Below are positions 49,490 through 61,125 of a DNA stretch of 64,000 nucleotides, in pieces. Both the position numbers and the translations under genes were made by a program. Within the stretch, counting starts at the first letter, position 1; each line of letters starts with the position of its first letter. This DNA is from Anisakis pegreffii (taxonomy: Eukaryota; Nematoda; Chromadorea; Rhabditida; Anisakidae), in contig JAPYMA010002833.1 in assembly GCA_035041965.1 (NCBI GenBank), forward strand, positions 246,949-310,948, read 5' to 3'. The notes under the pieces were generated by a model. It made no database searches, was not told the DNA's origin, and was given only the letters and a program-made list of their open reading frames with translations.

Positions 49490-52085
49490 TATCCAAACGG
49501 TGAGGAAAATCGTCTCATAGAATATAAACTTTAATGAAACCGAAGAATCATGAAATTTAATGGCCGACAAGAAAAGATATATTGCCATGCAAGCCTGAAA
49601 GTATCTGAAAATACCGCGATCCCAAAATTGCTAATTCCTCGTGCACTTTAATCAATGCACATACAACCTGCAAGAATCAGTGGCTCAGATATGTGAGATG
49701 GCAACAGAAAATCATCAACATTCTTAGAGTAAGCGAAATCTCCCGACAACACCTATAATTTCTGTAACTAGATAGGATTTGTGGCATGATAATGACGATG
49801 AAGCCTATGCGGTCAGAATACAGGCGTTTTCGAGAAACTGATGGTAACAGGAAATCAAAATGTTCCTGTGCAAGCCTCAGATTACCGTTATCTTGAAGAT
49901 GGCAACCCCTATAGTGCTATATTAACGGATAAATTGGTGTATAGTGATACAATGTACATGAATGAGCGCGACTACGCTATTAGCGACAATGATTCAAAAA
50001 TTGTTATATCTCCTCAAGCAAGCAGAGTTCGTCAGGTTTTGATGGATCGAATGGTGCAAAGTAATTCACACGGTTCCGGACAAACCTGAGAGCACGGTAG
50101 GCTCGGAGATCCCCACCACTCGTATAGCGTTGAGAAAATAGCTGTATCTCCTCATCTACTCGTAAGTGCTCGGCAAAACATATAATATTCTGAAAGTAGA
50201 CATTCTGAGCAATCGAATGGTGCAAAGAAATTCATATGTTACTGGGAATAGCTGAGAGTACCGACACCTTGAAGATCGTAACGCTTGTAACGCTATATTA
50301 ATGTATGCAATTGATCTATTATGATACAATGTAAATGAATGAGCGCGTCAGCGCTAATTGAGGTAGCTTAATAAAATAGCTATATATCCTCAACGAAGCA
50401 AAATCGCTGAGTAAAATATATTTTTTCTGAGTACAGAGATTTCGTTGCATCAAACGAAGCAATAAAAAATGTAACTGGGCAATTTTAAGACTCCGAGGTA
50501 GGCTCCGAGATTACCACCCTCGTAGCATTGAAAAAATAGATATGTCTCCTTATCTCCTCATAATTGCTCAGCAAATTTTGGTTCGAGTACCCAAGTTTGA
50601 GGTAACTGTTGGTTCGATTACTCAAGTTTGAGGCAATATTTGGTTCGATTAAATGTTGTCACAAACTTCGGTAATCAAACCAAATGTTGACCCAAAGTTG
50701 GTAGGTCTAACATGGGAAATCGAGCCAAATGTTAATCATACCGTAATCACACCTCACATGTGTAATAGCGCTGGAATAATTTATATATTTATCTGCAGTG
50801 ATCGCAAGTACATGAACAGAGTTTACGGTAGGGCCGAAGATGGCAAACTGTGTAGCATCGGGAAAATAGTTACATCTCATCAAATAAGCAAAATGCTTCG
50901 GCAAAATATATGTTATTCTGAATGCAGACATTTCGCTGGATCGATTGATGTAAAGAAATTCATATGTTACGGGGCGAAGCTGAGAGTATGGGCACCTTAA
51001 AGATCGTAGCTCCTGTAACGCTAAATTAATGTCTTCAATTGATCCATACTGATAAATGTATTTGAATGAGCGCGTCTGCGCTAATTGAGATAACTTTAGG
51101 AAAATAGATATATCTCCTCAACTAAGCAAAATCGCCCAGCAAAACATATAATATCCTGAAAGTAGAGATTCTAAGCAATCGAATGGTGCAAAGAAATTTG
51201 TATGTCACCGAGCAAACCTGAGAGTACGGAAGGCCCGTAGATGGCCACCAGTAGAGCATTGAGAAAACTGCTACATTTCCTTATCTACTCAGAATTGCTC
51301 GGCGAAACATATAATATTCTGAGAGTAGAGATTCTGAGCAATCGAGTGGTGCGAAAAAATTTATGTCTTACCACGCAAAGCTGATAGTGCCGGTATCTTG
51401 AATATGGTAACGTGTTGATATTTATCTGTAGTGATATATTGTATATGAATGAGCGAATTTACGCTTGTTGTTGATATAGCTTTACGAAAATAGCCATATC
51501 TCCTGAAGAATTTGGAATTTGTCAACAAGGTGTATATATTTCTGAATGTAGAGATTCCGATGGATCGAATGGTGTGCAGAAATTTATATGTTATTGGGCA
51601 AAGATGAGAGTGCGGTAGGCTCGGACATGGCAACCACTGTAGCATTGTGAAAATAGCTATGTTTTTACAATTAATCGTTATTGCTCGGTAAAATACATGA
51701 TATTCTGAATGTAGAGATTCTGAGCAATCGATAGTTGTAGAAAAATGCATGTATTATTTGGCAAAACTGAGAATACCGTACTCCTGAAGATGGTAACCAT
51801 CATAGTACTACAAAAACGTACAGATCGATCGTTAGTGATGAAATGTATCTGAAGAAGGGCCATTGCGCTAATTGAGATGCCTTTGAAAAAATAGCTGAAT
51901 CTCCTCAGGTAGCCAATGTCCCCCAACAGCAATTATGTATTTCTGAATCTTGAGTTTGTGTGGAACCGAATAGTCTGGGGAAATCGCTGTGTTAGCCGGA
52001 GTACCGCTAGGTTGAACAACGCTAGCTTTTCATTCATTTTGACCGCCTATATCGTGTTCGGGTTGTGTCAGAATTTGATTATTTT
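49490..52085 (+). repeat. divergent dimeric tandem-repeat array, copy A
   Basis: Related units recur, recognisable by a core like ATCGAATGGTGCAAAG, GAGAGTACGGTAGGCTC and ATAGCTATATCTCCTC. Core copies start near 50050, 50213, 50440, 50950, 51178, 51340, 51563, 51725 and 51960. Spacings alternate between about 162 and about 226 bases, so the array is built of dimers of about 388 bases. The long form carries an extra block around GATACAATGTACATGAATGA. The one large gap is explained by an insertion at 50576-50733. An 82-codon open frame at 49841-50089 is part of the repeat. Confidence 0.8.
50576..50733. mobile_element. short palindromic element inserted in array A
   Basis: Several forms of TTTGGTTCGATTACCCAAG occur in both orientations within this block, including an inverted copy at 50660-50688. 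Its ends are rough inverted repeats. It interrupts the regular spacing of the array. A related 29-base block lies in a villin intron at 4424-4452. Confidence 0.55.
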
Positions 52086-52470
52086 ACTGTTGCAATATTC
52101 CTTAATGTCAGTCTTACTGATCAGGTCTTTTTGAACGAACGTTGTGCGACTTCATAATCAATGACATCATGGTTGCTGACTTCACTCTCGTCAAACCCGT
52201 GAAATGCCTTTACACTTGGCTTATAGGCTACCACATATTCTTCTCGAATGTTCTTGCTCTTATGGTACAAATTTTCGCTATTATTTCGTAAAAATTGCAG
52301 TTTGATGCACGCGATCCTAACTGCAGCCATCACATACGTCGTGCGTCATCCCCAACATGTAGGTTGATGATCGCCCATAACGATACCGATCATTTAGCTG
52401 GCAGGTTGAGGAACGCCGATACCAATCATTCTTCTTCCATGACCTAATTTATCGATCATTTTCCTTTCAT
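52086..52470 (+). repeat. array flank shared with 63483-64000
   Basis: The flank contains TTAATGTCAGTCTTACTGAT, CATCATGGTTGCTGACTTC, ACACTTGGCTTATAGGC and AGGTTGAGGA words in the same order as the sequence after the LTR retrotransposon near the right edge. It therefore belongs to the same duplicated unit as the array. Confidence 0.75.
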
Positions 52471-54290
52471 GTCCTAATTCTTCCAGTACCTTCATTACCG
52501 AAGATTTGAAATTTTCTTCCCTTTGCGTAGATATTTTCCTTGAATCTACATAATGGTTCCCAACAAGATCAATACCGATGGTCGTCCTGTCCGCACAATG
52601 GCCTGTGGTTGCGAGTCGTCTGGACAAGATGTGATATTGATTAAGGTGCGTTGTTATTGCAGTAATCCGAGGCAGAAAATACGCAAATAGTAATCATATC
52701 ATTCATGGCCAATAAGCATCTTCTTTCGCAACTTGAATCAGAATGCGTTGCATTAAATAATAAACAATAAAATCATCATTAATATCAATACATTAACATC
52801 AAGACATCAATCACCACTCCATAAAAACAGCGTTTTGCACAGAATGTATCACAAACAATCCATCATCTCAAAATAAATGTGTCAGCGACACATTCATGGA
52901 TTTGTCTGTAAAGAGAAAGGATTTATAGATTAGAGGTGAAACAGTTTTTCATTGGGATAAAAAAATGATCTGACACCTGAAACAATGACAGCCAAATAAA
53001 TTCAGTGTTGAATTTGAAAAAAAAAAGAAGCCACTCCAACGAGAAAAATTACAGATGTGGAAATGAATATGAGTAAAGGAAACCAACTGTTCATTGTTGA
53101 TAAGCTAAAATATTGATGCTTCCTTGATCTCTTATGTCAAAACTCTGTCATGAACGACGAATCTGCAAATAACCGGTAAATTTGAAAGCCGATTTGGATA
53201 AACGAATGGTCTTAAGTTGTCTAAAAAGTTATACGACTGATGGCTGAATAGCATGCTTTGTTGGACAGATTGTTAACATTAATACTCCTGACAAGCTGGT
53301 GACATCGATAAAAAACAACTTTGTGGAGAAAAATTCGCGTAAGATAAATAGCAACTGCTAATTCATTTGCATGGATCATCAAAATTTTAACAGGTTTTGT
53401 CACCACTGTTAACAAATGAGATGATACGATTTGAGTGAATCAAAACAAAACAGGAAATAATTCGAACACATCTGCACGTTCTATACCTTAAAATATCGAT
53501 CTAGGGTGTGCAACAGGCCAGAAAGCAACGACAGAAGCATCAGTAAAACGAAAACATGCAAAAATATCGACAAAAAAAACTGGATTGCGCGAAAAAAGGC
53601 CCTTTCCGTTTACCATTACTTACTCTTACGAAGTCGAGTGGTAGTCAGCCTTGAATGATAATAAGTGTTGAATAAGTCGGCTGTTATCGTAATCTTTTCT
53701 GATTCTTGTGGCAAACGGTAACACATCCACTCGAAATTTCATCGGGAAAGGCACTGAACGCGATGCAAGTTTTTGCATTTTACAATCAAATATGACAGTT
53801 TTTAACAATTTAAAGGAATATGAGGGGAGACAACATTTCACCGAAGGAAAAGTCCAGAAGAAGGTGTAAAAGGAAAAGGAAAAATCCACCCATTTATAAC
53901 GAACACAAATACATTATTCCCTACAATAATATGATCAAACACAGTGTTTTTCATGTAAATCTGAAAACTTTTCGAGGCAATTTCAAAACATTCCTAGCAA
54001 CGCAAATTATCACATTGACATCAGGTGTACATGAAATTCGAAGTTAAACATATAAAAACAATGAGATTGTTTTAAAATGGCAGCTAACTTTGAATCTGTT
54101 CATTTAATTGAAAACAAAAATATATCAATCTCCAAAATAATTTTGCAAATGACATTTGTGCATACGATTTGATGGATTTTTCTATTGTTATAATGTTTAT
54201 TTTGTTGTGTTCTTATTATCATTTTTGTGCTGTTCTTATCATTTCCATTCCAATCGTAAAGGAATTGCAGTACATCCCTTCATAGCCGTC
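52471..54290. other. no gene recognised
   Basis: AT-rich DNA with only short frames. One plus-strand frame at 53820-54047 is lysine- and arginine-rich at its start but has no supporting context. Confidence 0.4.
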
Positions 54291-54291
54291 T

Positions 54292-54552
54292 AGTGGCGTA
54301 GCCAGGACGATTTCCTGAGGGGAGTGGACGCAAATTGATCAGCTTTAAATAACAGCTGAATTTTGGGATGTATTTTCTAACGTTTATTCGTTATCTTTTC
54401 TCTCTGCTCCTCTATTTTCTCCCGTTTTCCCATTTTTTTCCTTTCCCTACTTTTTCCATTTGTCCTTCCCTCTCCTTTTCCATTTCACTGCACCCTCTAG
54501 ACGTGGAGCGGATGAGATGAAAGGACGCGCCCCCTTCCCTTGATACGCCACT
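54292..54552. mobile_element. MITE-like element with AGTGGCGTA termini
   Basis: The ends read AGTGGCGTAGCCAGG and, on the other strand, AGTGGCGTATCAAGG, forming imperfect terminal inverted repeats. The middle is pyrimidine-rich and GC content rises at the ends. Elements with a 'tggcgtagccagg' terminus are widespread in invertebrate genomes; this looks like a 260-bp non-coding member. Confidence 0.6.
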
Positions 54553-54559
54553 GTTTCGG

Positions 54560-55620
54560 ACTCTCTTGGTCCTATATTTCCAGCTGTCAAAAATTCATTC
54601 TTGGATTTGTCGGTCGTTTATTCATATTTACTGACTATCTCTTAATCCAACTCTCCCACCCGTCTTCATCTTGTTTATATCAATATTGTAGGAAGTGAAT
54701 CTGCTACCCTTCCCGTGGTACAACTTCTCATTTTGATAATCATCTGATGGTTCCTTTATTGTGAGAGGTCATGAGGGCATGCGTCTGGAAATTGCAAAAT
54801 AACTAACTAATTTTTCTCTCTTTTTGCTGACCACTTGTTCTTGTTTGCTGATATATTTTCAGCTAAACGCAGACCCTTACTTTTTTCAAGTATGAAAGGA
54901 TGTACTGCACGTGAGAATCACAATTGTTATGAAGTACTTTTTAACACTTTCGCATATCCTTCATCCCAGAGCATCATGCAACTAAGCGTACTGATAATTT
55001 CAAGGTGAAGATAGTGATGATTCAGTTATGCTCATTCATGAACAGCTGATTCTATAATTATGCTCATTCTACAATTATGCTCATTCTATAATCATGCGAG
55101 TAATTATGATCATTCATTCAGTAAATTATTTAGGCCTGGCGTACAGTAGGTACAATAATATATGAAACGATGAATTTGGGATGAAAAAAAGCGATGAATA
55201 CGCATTTCTACGAATGACACATAAGCTTTGAGTGTGTTTGTAAAGGCGATGCATGTAATTTCTGCAGAATTGATGGAAATTACGATGAAGCTATAAAAGA
55301 AGATGCATGAATTGAATGATGTGCTATTCCACATATCGGACATTTGAGATTAGAATGCAGTTGTATGAATGGTGTGTGTTACAAGTGATAAGCATCAGCA
55401 ATACGAGGTAATATAGGTGAATTGAAAACGAAGAAGTGCAAACTGATATTGCGAGTTCGCGACGCAATAATAAGTAGAAATTCGCAAGACAATCGCGAAT
55501 AAGGTTATAACTGTGAGTAACCTCGGGCTGATGGAGCGCTTATAAATGGAACCGGTCTCCTTCCACTTTGCAATTGAAATCAAAGAAATTCAGTGATACA
55601 CCGATTTTGTTTTCAGTCGA
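54560..55620. other. intergenic, upstream of the fucosyltransferase
   Basis: No gene is recognised. A short local repeat of ATTATGCTCATTC and its variants occurs at about 55055-55110. A TTTTCAG site at about 55610-55617, just before the fucosyltransferase ATG, could be a spliced-leader acceptor. Confidence 0.4.
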
Positions 55621-55626
55621 TTGCAT

Positions 55627-57929
55627 ATGTTATCAAAAAATCGTTCATGGAAGCGTTTGATCGTGTTCGTTGGACTTGTTTGTCTTTCATTAAGCCCTTT
55701 TTATCAGATAGATAAAATTCAGCAACTTATTCAATCATTTCACGTATTCGACAGTTCAGCTTTCTTCGACGAGCAGGTTACGAAAATATTACTGCCTATC
55801 CACATGAATAAATAAATGAGCAGTAAATATAAATGCATGTACATATCATCTGAAGATATGTATATATCGCTCGATTGATTTTCGAATAAAGTTTAGACAA
55901 AATTTTGAAGAAATTTTCAAATGTATTGAAGAAAGACTACAAAATAGGCACTGAATTAATGTTTTTACAGTTAAACGGTTCTGACGGAACATTACGAATT
56001 CTGATGTGGACATCGTTCTTTTATAGTGATTTGGCGAAGATATTCGAGCATGAAGGTGGACTGAACCATTGTGATTACAAATGCATAGCGACAAGCGATC
56101 GAAGGTGCACGATATGATCTAACTGAAGTGATCAGTTGAACAACTAATCTGTGATCTATTCTGATCGCTCTATGATTTCACAGGAGCATTTCCTAGACCA
56201 CACGAATCGACTCGGAGTCATTTTTAAAATCGGATATCACCTACGGTGAAAAATTACAATTCGCCATATTGCCATCAGTCAAATTTCTTTGAATTGTCTA
56301 TACAATGTTCATCTTTCATTTTGTTTCATATATGTACCCATTCAGATCCCGGCATACGTAACTATACTGTTTATGTTCCGCCATTCAGTTCCAGTTGTCA
56401 CCTCGTTTCATGTAATCGCTTCAGTCTTCTTGCTCCTCATTATGAAGCAACCCAATATTTCGGATGAGGCGGATTCCCTCATAATGTATGTCTATTCTAG
56501 AACCCTACTAAATGCTCACCTGGTGATTTTTCACATATGGGACATTTGGACATATGATTTACCACAAGTTCGATTACCGCATCAGTTTTTTGCGTTCTTT
56601 TCACTCGAGTCACCCTTCTTCTGCGGAAATGCTCTCAGCTCTATACCGACTGATTACTTCAACGTGACTTTATCATACAGGCGAGCAATAAAATTACAGT
56701 AGTTCTTAAATGTGAAATAAAGCGCCTAATGAATGCACGTGTGTGCTTGCAATTAGCAAATAATTGATTTACTGCAGAAGTCGTAAAAATTATAAGCGTA
56801 TAAACAAATCAACCCAGATTGCAATATTTGAGCATAGGTGTAATTTTGCGGAAAATATTACCATCGGCCAAATTGAAGGCTTGACAGTGATGTGCAGGTT
56901 CCATATGGGCGTTTGAAACGGATTCGTAAGTCATCCACTCGTGAGCAAGTCTGGAGTTGGGATGACGTGAGTTTTGAAGTTTGAGCTTTTATTTCCTCCT
57001 TGCATTATTCGCGCATTAAACATTTCTTACCAGTTTCCCAACTCAATCAGCTTTCTTTTAGGTGCTTAATCGGACTGCTCATAAGAAAGAGGCAGTTACT
57101 GTTTTAGTATCTCACTGTGAAACGCCGTCAAAACGTGAAACGTATGTGAGAGAACTTTCGAAATACATCACAGTGAATCGCTATGGACGTTGTACACAAT
57201 GGATTTGGGGCTGCGATCAGCACTGTGCTGAAAAGGCTATCGGTGAATGAAATGATCACAGAGTATTTTCATTGAGACACTTTATTACCAAATTATCGAA
57301 ATGCTAGAGTGTTAAGGCACCGAATTACTTATGACCATTCATTGTTTGAGACCGTCGTGAGAATAAATCCATGTTCTGAGTGAACATTGTTCATCCATGC
57401 TACCAGCTCTAATTCATAGCTGATTTCAGCAGATCATTACTTCTACTTGGCGTTCGAGAATAGTGTTTGTCAAGATTATGTGACTGAGAAAGTGTTCAGT
57501 CGAATGAACCAATTGATCGTACCAATCGTACTGAAGAGATCAATCGTTAGCAAATTCCTCCCAAACGGCTCGTTTATCGCTGCCGACGATTTTCATTCAC
57601 CTAGACGTCTGGGTGAATATCTGCAACGTTTGATGGCTAATCCAACTGAATATGTGAAGTGAGTCGTTGCAACATTTCATTGATTCGTCGTTGCTACTGC
57701 AGTTACTATCATTGCCTCAATAACAACACGAAATTCCTTTTTTTTCAGATTTTTTGAATGGACAAAGACATATGAGAAGGATAATCACGTGGATTTTGCT
57801 TGTGATATATGCAAATTCCTGCATGAAACAGTGAACAAATCCCGGATCGTGCCAGATATCCGAAAATGGTGGTTTGGTGGAAAGAATGATAGCGTATGCG
57901 AAAAGGATTATGCGGAACGTCTTATGTAA
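55627..57929 (+). CDS. alpha-1,3-fucosyltransferase (GT10 family)
   Basis: This is a Golgi type II membrane enzyme that transfers fucose from GDP-fucose to N-acetylglucosamine in glycan chains. Seven phase-consistent exons: 55627-55776, 55971-56104, 56501-56680, 56879-56966, 57062-57242, 57430-57658 and 57749-57929, giving 380 residues. A short basic tail precedes a membrane anchor at about residues 11-27 (LIVFVGLVCLSLSPF). Then follow ILMWTSFF, ATSDRR, HQFFAFFSLESP (122-133), FNVTLSYR with LDSD, VPYGR, and the GT10 signature LAFENSVCQDYVTEK (251-265). Cysteines near the end (FACDICKF, SVCEKDY) fit the usual C-terminal disulfides. The first choice of start avoids an upstream TTG. Intron 3 seems to use a GC donor (TACAG/GCGAGC) and an unusual TTGAAG acceptor. 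The nematode subfamily (fut-1 to fut-6) is not resolved. Confidence 0.93.
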
Positions 57930-58734
57930 GCAGTGAATAAACCAATCGTGCAAATTTGGTGACTACAACATCTTCGAGTAACTCATTCTTTGCAGCATGA
58001 CAAATTCATTTAAAATTTTTCGTGTCCTACAACAAATTCTTTAAGAGTAAATTATTTGTGATCAAATGACCTCATGCTTTCCAGTTAGATTGTAACTGTT
58101 CGTTGAAATCAATGATAAACTGCTGCCTTATCACGAACCTTCACTTGCGATTTGAAATCAACCACTCTCTGCGTTTTCAGTAAATCCGAAGTTAGTATGA
58201 ATAAATAATAAATGGATACACGGAAATAAAGTGAATGAGACATTTAAATGTGGGCTAACAAAACGTCCATTGATAGTGGATGCGTTCACTGATAATAAAC
58301 AAACAATTGAATTGTTGGTGGTGAAATATCAGAACTAAATATAGCATCAGCTGAATACTGATGACCGAAAAGCAGCAAAAACCTTGATCGAGTCTAAAGA
58401 GTAGAGCAACACTGATGAGAGATCGCCATTTCCAAAATGCTTTACGTCGTTGCATTCTCGTCCCTTCTGTTCTCTACGTGTGAAATCCAAGCTAAAGATG
58501 ATGCGATGAGTTTGCATCAATGCTCTTCAGCTACATACTTCGATTTTTGAATCTTGAAGAATTTCAATTGTAAATGCGAACTGGTTCTGACATAGGAACC
58601 GAATCATTCTTTTCAACTAGGAATTTTGTACTGCAATCTTTGAAAACTCATGATATCGCACTCATATCGAGTTATTCGCCAACTGATTTTGAGTTATTTC
58701 GATATCAGATGTGTGAATTCCGCCTCTGCAAGGA
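57930..58734. other. 3' flank of the fucosyltransferase, no gene recognised
   Basis: AT-rich, with AATAAA-like words near 58199-58230 that could serve as polyadenylation signals. No coding features. Confidence 0.4.
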
Positions 58735-58925
58735 GATATAGCTTTTTTTCTGATGCTATAGAGGTTGGCACATTTGAACCTACCGTACTCTCAGCTTTGA
58801 CCAGTAACATATCAATTTCTTCACACCAGTCGATCGAGCAGAACATCTGCATTCAGAACGATGTATATATTGCCGTGCGATTTCGCTTAATTGAGGAGGT
58901 ATAGCTATTTTGTTAAAGCTATCTC
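58735..58925 (-). repeat. inverted unit of the dimeric repeat
   Basis: Read on the minus strand, this stretch matches the array unit, including ATAGCTATACCTCCTCA, a CTGAATGCAGATGTTCTG segment, ATGTTACTGG and GAGAGTACGGTAGG. All other units in the window run on the plus strand. Confidence 0.65.
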
Positions 58926-59039
58926 AACTATCGCTCAGGTGCTCATTGATATGCATTTGATCATTATATATCAATGCATATTATACATTACTGCAGAAAT
59001 ATGGGTTTGATACATTCAAACCTACCGTCTTCTCGAGAC

Positions 59040-60510
59040 AGTATCCAAACGGTGAGGAAAATCGTCTCGCAAAATGTATGTTTTACTGAAACCGGAGAAT
59101 CATAAGATGTAATGGCTAACAAGAAAACATATATTGCCATGCAAGCCTGAGCGTATCTGAAATTACCATGATCCTGAAATTGCTAATCCCTCATGCACAT
59201 CAATCAATGCACATAAAACGTGCAAGAATTAGTTACTCAGATATGTGAGATGACATCAGAAAATCATCAACATTCTTAGAGTAAGCGAAATCTCCCGAGA
59301 ACACCTATAATTTCTGTAACTAGATAGGATTTGTGGCATGATGATGACGATGAAGCCTATGCGGTCAGAATATAGGCGTTTTCGAGAAACTGATGGTAAC
59401 AGGAAATCAAAATGTTCCTGTGCAAGCCTCAGATTACCGTTATCTTGAAGATGGCAACCCCTATAGTGCTATATTAACGGATAAATTGGTGTATAGTGAT
59501 ACAATGTACATGTATGAGCGCGACTGCGCTATTAGCGACAATGATTCAAAAATTATTATATCTCTTCAAGCAAGCAGAGTTCCTCAGGTTTTGATGGATC
59601 GAATGGTGCAAAGTAATTCACGCGGTTACGGACAAACCTGAGAGCACGGTAGGCTCGGAGATGCCCACCACTCGTATAGCGTTGAGCAAATAGCTGTATC
59701 TCCTCATCTAGTCGTAAGTGCTCGGCAAAACATATAATATTCTGAAAGTAGACATTCTGAGCAATCGAATGGTGCAGAGAAATTCATATGTTACCGAGAA
59801 TAGCTGAGAGTACCGGTACCTTGAAGACCGTAACGCCTGTTAGCTATATTAATGTATGCAATTGATCTATTATGATACAATGTAAATGAATGAGCGTGTC
59901 GGCGCTAATTGAGATAGCTTAAGAAAACAGTTATACATCCTCAACTAAGCGAAATCGCTGGTAAAAAAACATATTTTTCTGAGTGCAGAGATTTCGCTGC
60001 ATTGAATGATGCAAAAAACTTCATAGGTAACTGGACAAATTTGAGAGTACGGTAGGCTCGGAGATGGCCACCCGTAGAGTATTGTGATAACTGCTATATC
60101 TCCTCATCTCCTCATAATTGCTCAGCAAAATATATGATATTCTGAGACTAGAGATTCTGAGCAATCGAGTGGTGCAATGAAATTCATACCTTACCACGCA
60201 AAGCTGAGAGTACCGGTGCCTTGAAGATGGTAACTTCTATGGAGTCACAGTAACGTATTGATATTGATCTGTAGTGATGGATTGTACATGGATGAGCGAT
60301 TTTGCACTTGTTGCTGATATTGCTTTATGAAAATAGCCATACCTCCTCATGAAGGTAGTATTACTCAGCAAAGTACATCTATTTCTGGATGTAGAGATAA
60401 CGCTGGATCGAATGGTGTGCAGGAAATCGTATGTTACTGGGTAAAGCTGAGTATGCGGTACATTCGAACATGGCAACCGCTATAGCATTGTGAAAATAGC
60501 TATATCTCAT
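59040..60510 (+). repeat. divergent dimeric tandem-repeat array, copy B
   Basis: This starts with the same CCAAACGGTGAGGAAAATCG as copy A (about 49494) and follows it colinearly. Unit cores lie near 59604, 59763, 60000, 60163 and 60404, again with alternating short and long spacing. The 246-base frame at 59393-59641 differs from 49841-50089 by seven substitutions, about 3 percent. Copy B lacks the 50576-50733 insertion and the units beside it. Confidence 0.8.
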
Positions 60511-60553
60511 CATCATCATGCTTTTTGTCGTAATAAAGAATCGTCTTCATCGT

Positions 60554-60787
60554 TGTTGTATAGTGATCAAATTATCATATAGGTAATCTGCTGATTTGTG
60601 TATGATTGTCGTCTATTGCCATTAATTTACATACAAACAAACTCTATATAAGGACATGATCTCATTGTCGGGTCGTGTCTTGTCTCGATCCTAAGTAAAG
60701 GATCGTCTTATCTGCTTTGGTCGTAATAAAGGGTTTTCTTCATGGTCGTCTCGGGTTATTTGTCGCTCATCAGTTAGCGACATAACA
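60554..60787 (+). repeat. 5' LTR of a Gypsy-type retrotransposon
   Basis: 234 bases, from TGTTGTATAG to CGACATAACA, with TG...CA ends. It matches 63231-63482 with three substitutions and one 18-base indel. Inside are a TATA box (TATATAAGG, 60645-60653), a CGATCCT/AGGATCG hairpin and an AATAAA signal at about 60725. Confidence 0.92.
60645..60653 (+). promoter_or_regulatory. LTR TATA box
   Basis: TATATAAGG in the 5' LTR, upstream of the AATAAA at about 60725, as expected for U3 and R of an LTR. The same element is present in the 3' LTR. Confidence 0.7.
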
Positions 60788-60790
60788 ATT

Positions 60791-60808
60791 TGGCGATCAG
60801 GATCAACG
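60791..60808 (+). other. putative primer binding site
   Basis: TGGCGATCAGGATCAACG starts three bases after the 5' LTR. It has the TGG beginning complementary to a tRNA CCA end. The priming tRNA is not identified. Confidence 0.6.
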
Positions 60809-61125
60809 GGTCGGTTGCCAAAAGTGGTAAAGGAGGGCACAGAGGACTCGTTTTCCATACAAAGCCTTAGTATCACGCGCCCTTCACTGCACCTCAGGTG
60901 TCAGCACGTGGCCAACTTGATACGTTTGACGGTTTCAGCGAAACGTTTTTCCTCGTCGCTCGACTGAGCTGCTTAGGCCGATAGACCCAAAGAAGAACTC
61001 CGCCAAGCCTTGTATACTTGTGACTGGGGTCATCAGTGCGGTTCAACCGTCTCGGCACAAGTAACAAGAGACGCTCCCTCTGGGGTTAGTGCCCTAGCGT
61101 CGTTAGCTGCGGACCTACATCAGCA

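Noticed and set aside
49841..50089. 82-residue ORF in array A (and its twin at 59393-59641) as a conserved gene
   Set aside because: It is part of a tandem repeat, the two copies differ only by residue-changing substitutions, and there is no splice or family evidence.
50600..50660. GGTTCGATTAC words as tRNA B boxes
   Set aside because: No A box or cloverleaf can be formed around them, and they belong to a palindromic repeat.
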